Assembly (NCBI RefSeq): GCF_016745425.1
Contig: NZ_JAERVK010000005.1
Coordinates: 219,083-283,082, forward strand
From: Candidatus Methylomicrobium oryzae
Lineage (GTDB): Bacteria > Pseudomonadota > Gammaproteobacteria > Methylococcales > Methylomonadaceae
Direction: 5' to 3'
DNA length: 64,000 nucleotides
Below, piece by piece: positions 63,213 through 64,000 of the stretch. The position numbers and the translations under genes were made by a program. Below the pieces are notes generated by a model. It saw only the letters and a program-made list of their open reading frames with translations, did no database searches and was not told the origin of the DNA. Position 1 is the stretch's first letter, and the number at the start of each line of letters is the position of its first letter.

Positions 63213-64000
63213 TTATAAAAGTTTTTTTATTGCTCGACAGATCTCCTGAGATGGAATAGTTGCTGTTTGGTGGCTCCATGAAACTCTTATGGAGCCAGCA
63301 ATTAGCTCAGGGCTTAGTCCCATAGCAGATAAAACGTGTGATGGGGTGTAGTTGTTAGAAGTACAAGCTGAGCCATTAGATACAGCGGCAATTCCTTTTA
63401 ACATAACCATTGCGGCCTCAGAATTTACTCCAGGGACGGAGAAATTTAGCACGTAAGGCGACGTATTCTTGCCTATAAACTTCGCGCCTACATCCTGTAG
63501 AGCGCTAATGAGCTCTTCTTTTAAATGTGAAACATGCTCACACCATTGTAGAGCATTCTTCTGCGCTAATTCACAAGCCAAACCGAATCCTGCGATTAGG
63601 GGAACCGCTAATGTTCCTGGACGAAGACCTTTTTCTTGTCCTCCACCAAAATAAAGTGGTTTTAACGGTGGTCTGACAAAGTTGCGTCGGCGCATGATTA
63701 ATGCGCCGATCCCTTTGGGAGCATACAGCTTATGCCCACTAGCACTGATGAGGTCAATTCTGGGATTGTATAAATCATAAAGGTATTTACCAAAGCTTTG
63801 TGCGGCATCCACATGAAAATAAGCATCATGAGAAGATAAAATATTGCTGACTTCTTCTATGGGCTGAATCGATCCCGTTTCATTATTTATGTGCATAACT
63901 GAAACGAGACATATTTCATCGCGCAATGCGGCTTTAAGCTCGTCAACCTCATCACCTATCAGTTTCAGATAAACTATGCCGTGTACACAACTATTGATTC
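63213..64000 (-). CDS. Cysteine desulfurase (IscS/DndA-like), N-terminus outside window
   Basis: At least 262 residues, open to the window edge; TTG 63926 is internal. PLP-enzyme marks: LVSVMHINNETGSIQPIEEV, SASGHKLYAPKG with the PLP Lys, and the active-site loop AAVSNGSACTSNNYTPSHVL with catalytic Cys. It removes sulfur from cysteine for transfer. Location beside a tRNA in A/T-rich DNA favours a Dnd/Ssp-type phosphorothioation or other island role over housekeeping IscS (inference). Confidence 0.85.
   Translation of the reverse strand, partial: INSCVHGIVYLKLIGDEVDELKAALRDEICLVSVMHINNETGSIQPIEEVSNILSSHDAYFHVDAAQSFGKYLYDLYNPRIDLISASGHKLYAPKGIGALIMRRRNFVRPPLKPLYFGGGQEKGLRPGTLAVPLIAGFGLACELAQKNALQWCEHVSHLKEELISALQDVGAKFIGKNTSPYVLNFSVPGVNSEAAMVMLKGIAAVSNGSACTSNNYTPSHVLSAMGLSPELIAGSIRVSWSHQTATIPSQEICRAIKKLL

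Overview
The window looks like part of a gammaproteobacterial chromosome. It has a typical gammaproteobacterial core block (thrS-infC-rpmI-rplT-pheS-pheT-ihfA-merR-like-tRNA-Pro), mutS, and many small periplasmic and stress proteins. Assignment to a methanotroph-like group such as Methylococcales is only a guess from overall gene style. Two mobile regions flank the core: a large integrative element occupies about 1-37.5 kb, and a second foreign-looking segment starts right after tRNA-Pro at 63.0 kb and runs off the window.

About 1-14.8 kb is the conserved backbone of an integrative conjugative element (ICE) resembling the SXT/R391 and IncA/C family. It holds a UvrD-type helicase, an integrase remnant, an AcaB/DUF1845-like protein, SSB, a Bet/RecT annealing protein, a YqaJ-type exonuclease, a CobS-like AAA+ ATPase, a WGR protein, a DUF3150 protein, a CobT-like protein with HExxH and VWA motifs, and several small unknown proteins. 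Nearly every gene here is preceded by the same kind of GC-rich hairpin leader. Three positions carry a roughly 75-nt element of four tandem hairpins whose stems differ by apparently compensatory changes.

About 14.8-33.3 kb is cargo: an SDR oxidoreductase, a DsbA/FrnE-like protein, two oppositely oriented DUF1778-GNAT toxin-antitoxin pairs, gene remnants, a two-gene DUF262 system (candidate defence), a MerR regulator divergent from thiopurine methyltransferase, a flavin reductase, and a RiPP cluster. The RiPP cluster has a 58-aa precursor ending in Tyr-Asp-Arg and two His-Asn-Arg triplets, a radical SAM/SPASM maturase, a 2OG-Fe(II) oxygenase and an HExxH protein. Three minus-strand genes of unknown function follow. 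About 33.7-37.4 kb is the control and integration end: two FlhD/FlhC-like activator pairs (SetDC/AcaDC-like, one with a STAS-like domain fused to FlhD), an AlpA-type regulator and a tyrosine integrase beside mutS. The first codons of mutS look supplied by the element, so the 5' end of mutS is the likely attachment site.

About 40.7-54.6 kb is a stress and envelope cluster: BON-domain proteins, DUF883 proteins, ferritin-like proteins, a KGG-repeat protein, RlpA, a PQQ-type dehydrogenase, a PRC-barrel protein, SmbP, a hemerythrin and a four-helix copper-binding protein. It also contains a 211-bp MITE-like inverted-repeat element. About 54.7-63.0 kb is the translation-related core block with tRNA-Val and tRNA-Pro. 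The window ends inside a cysteine desulfurase gene.
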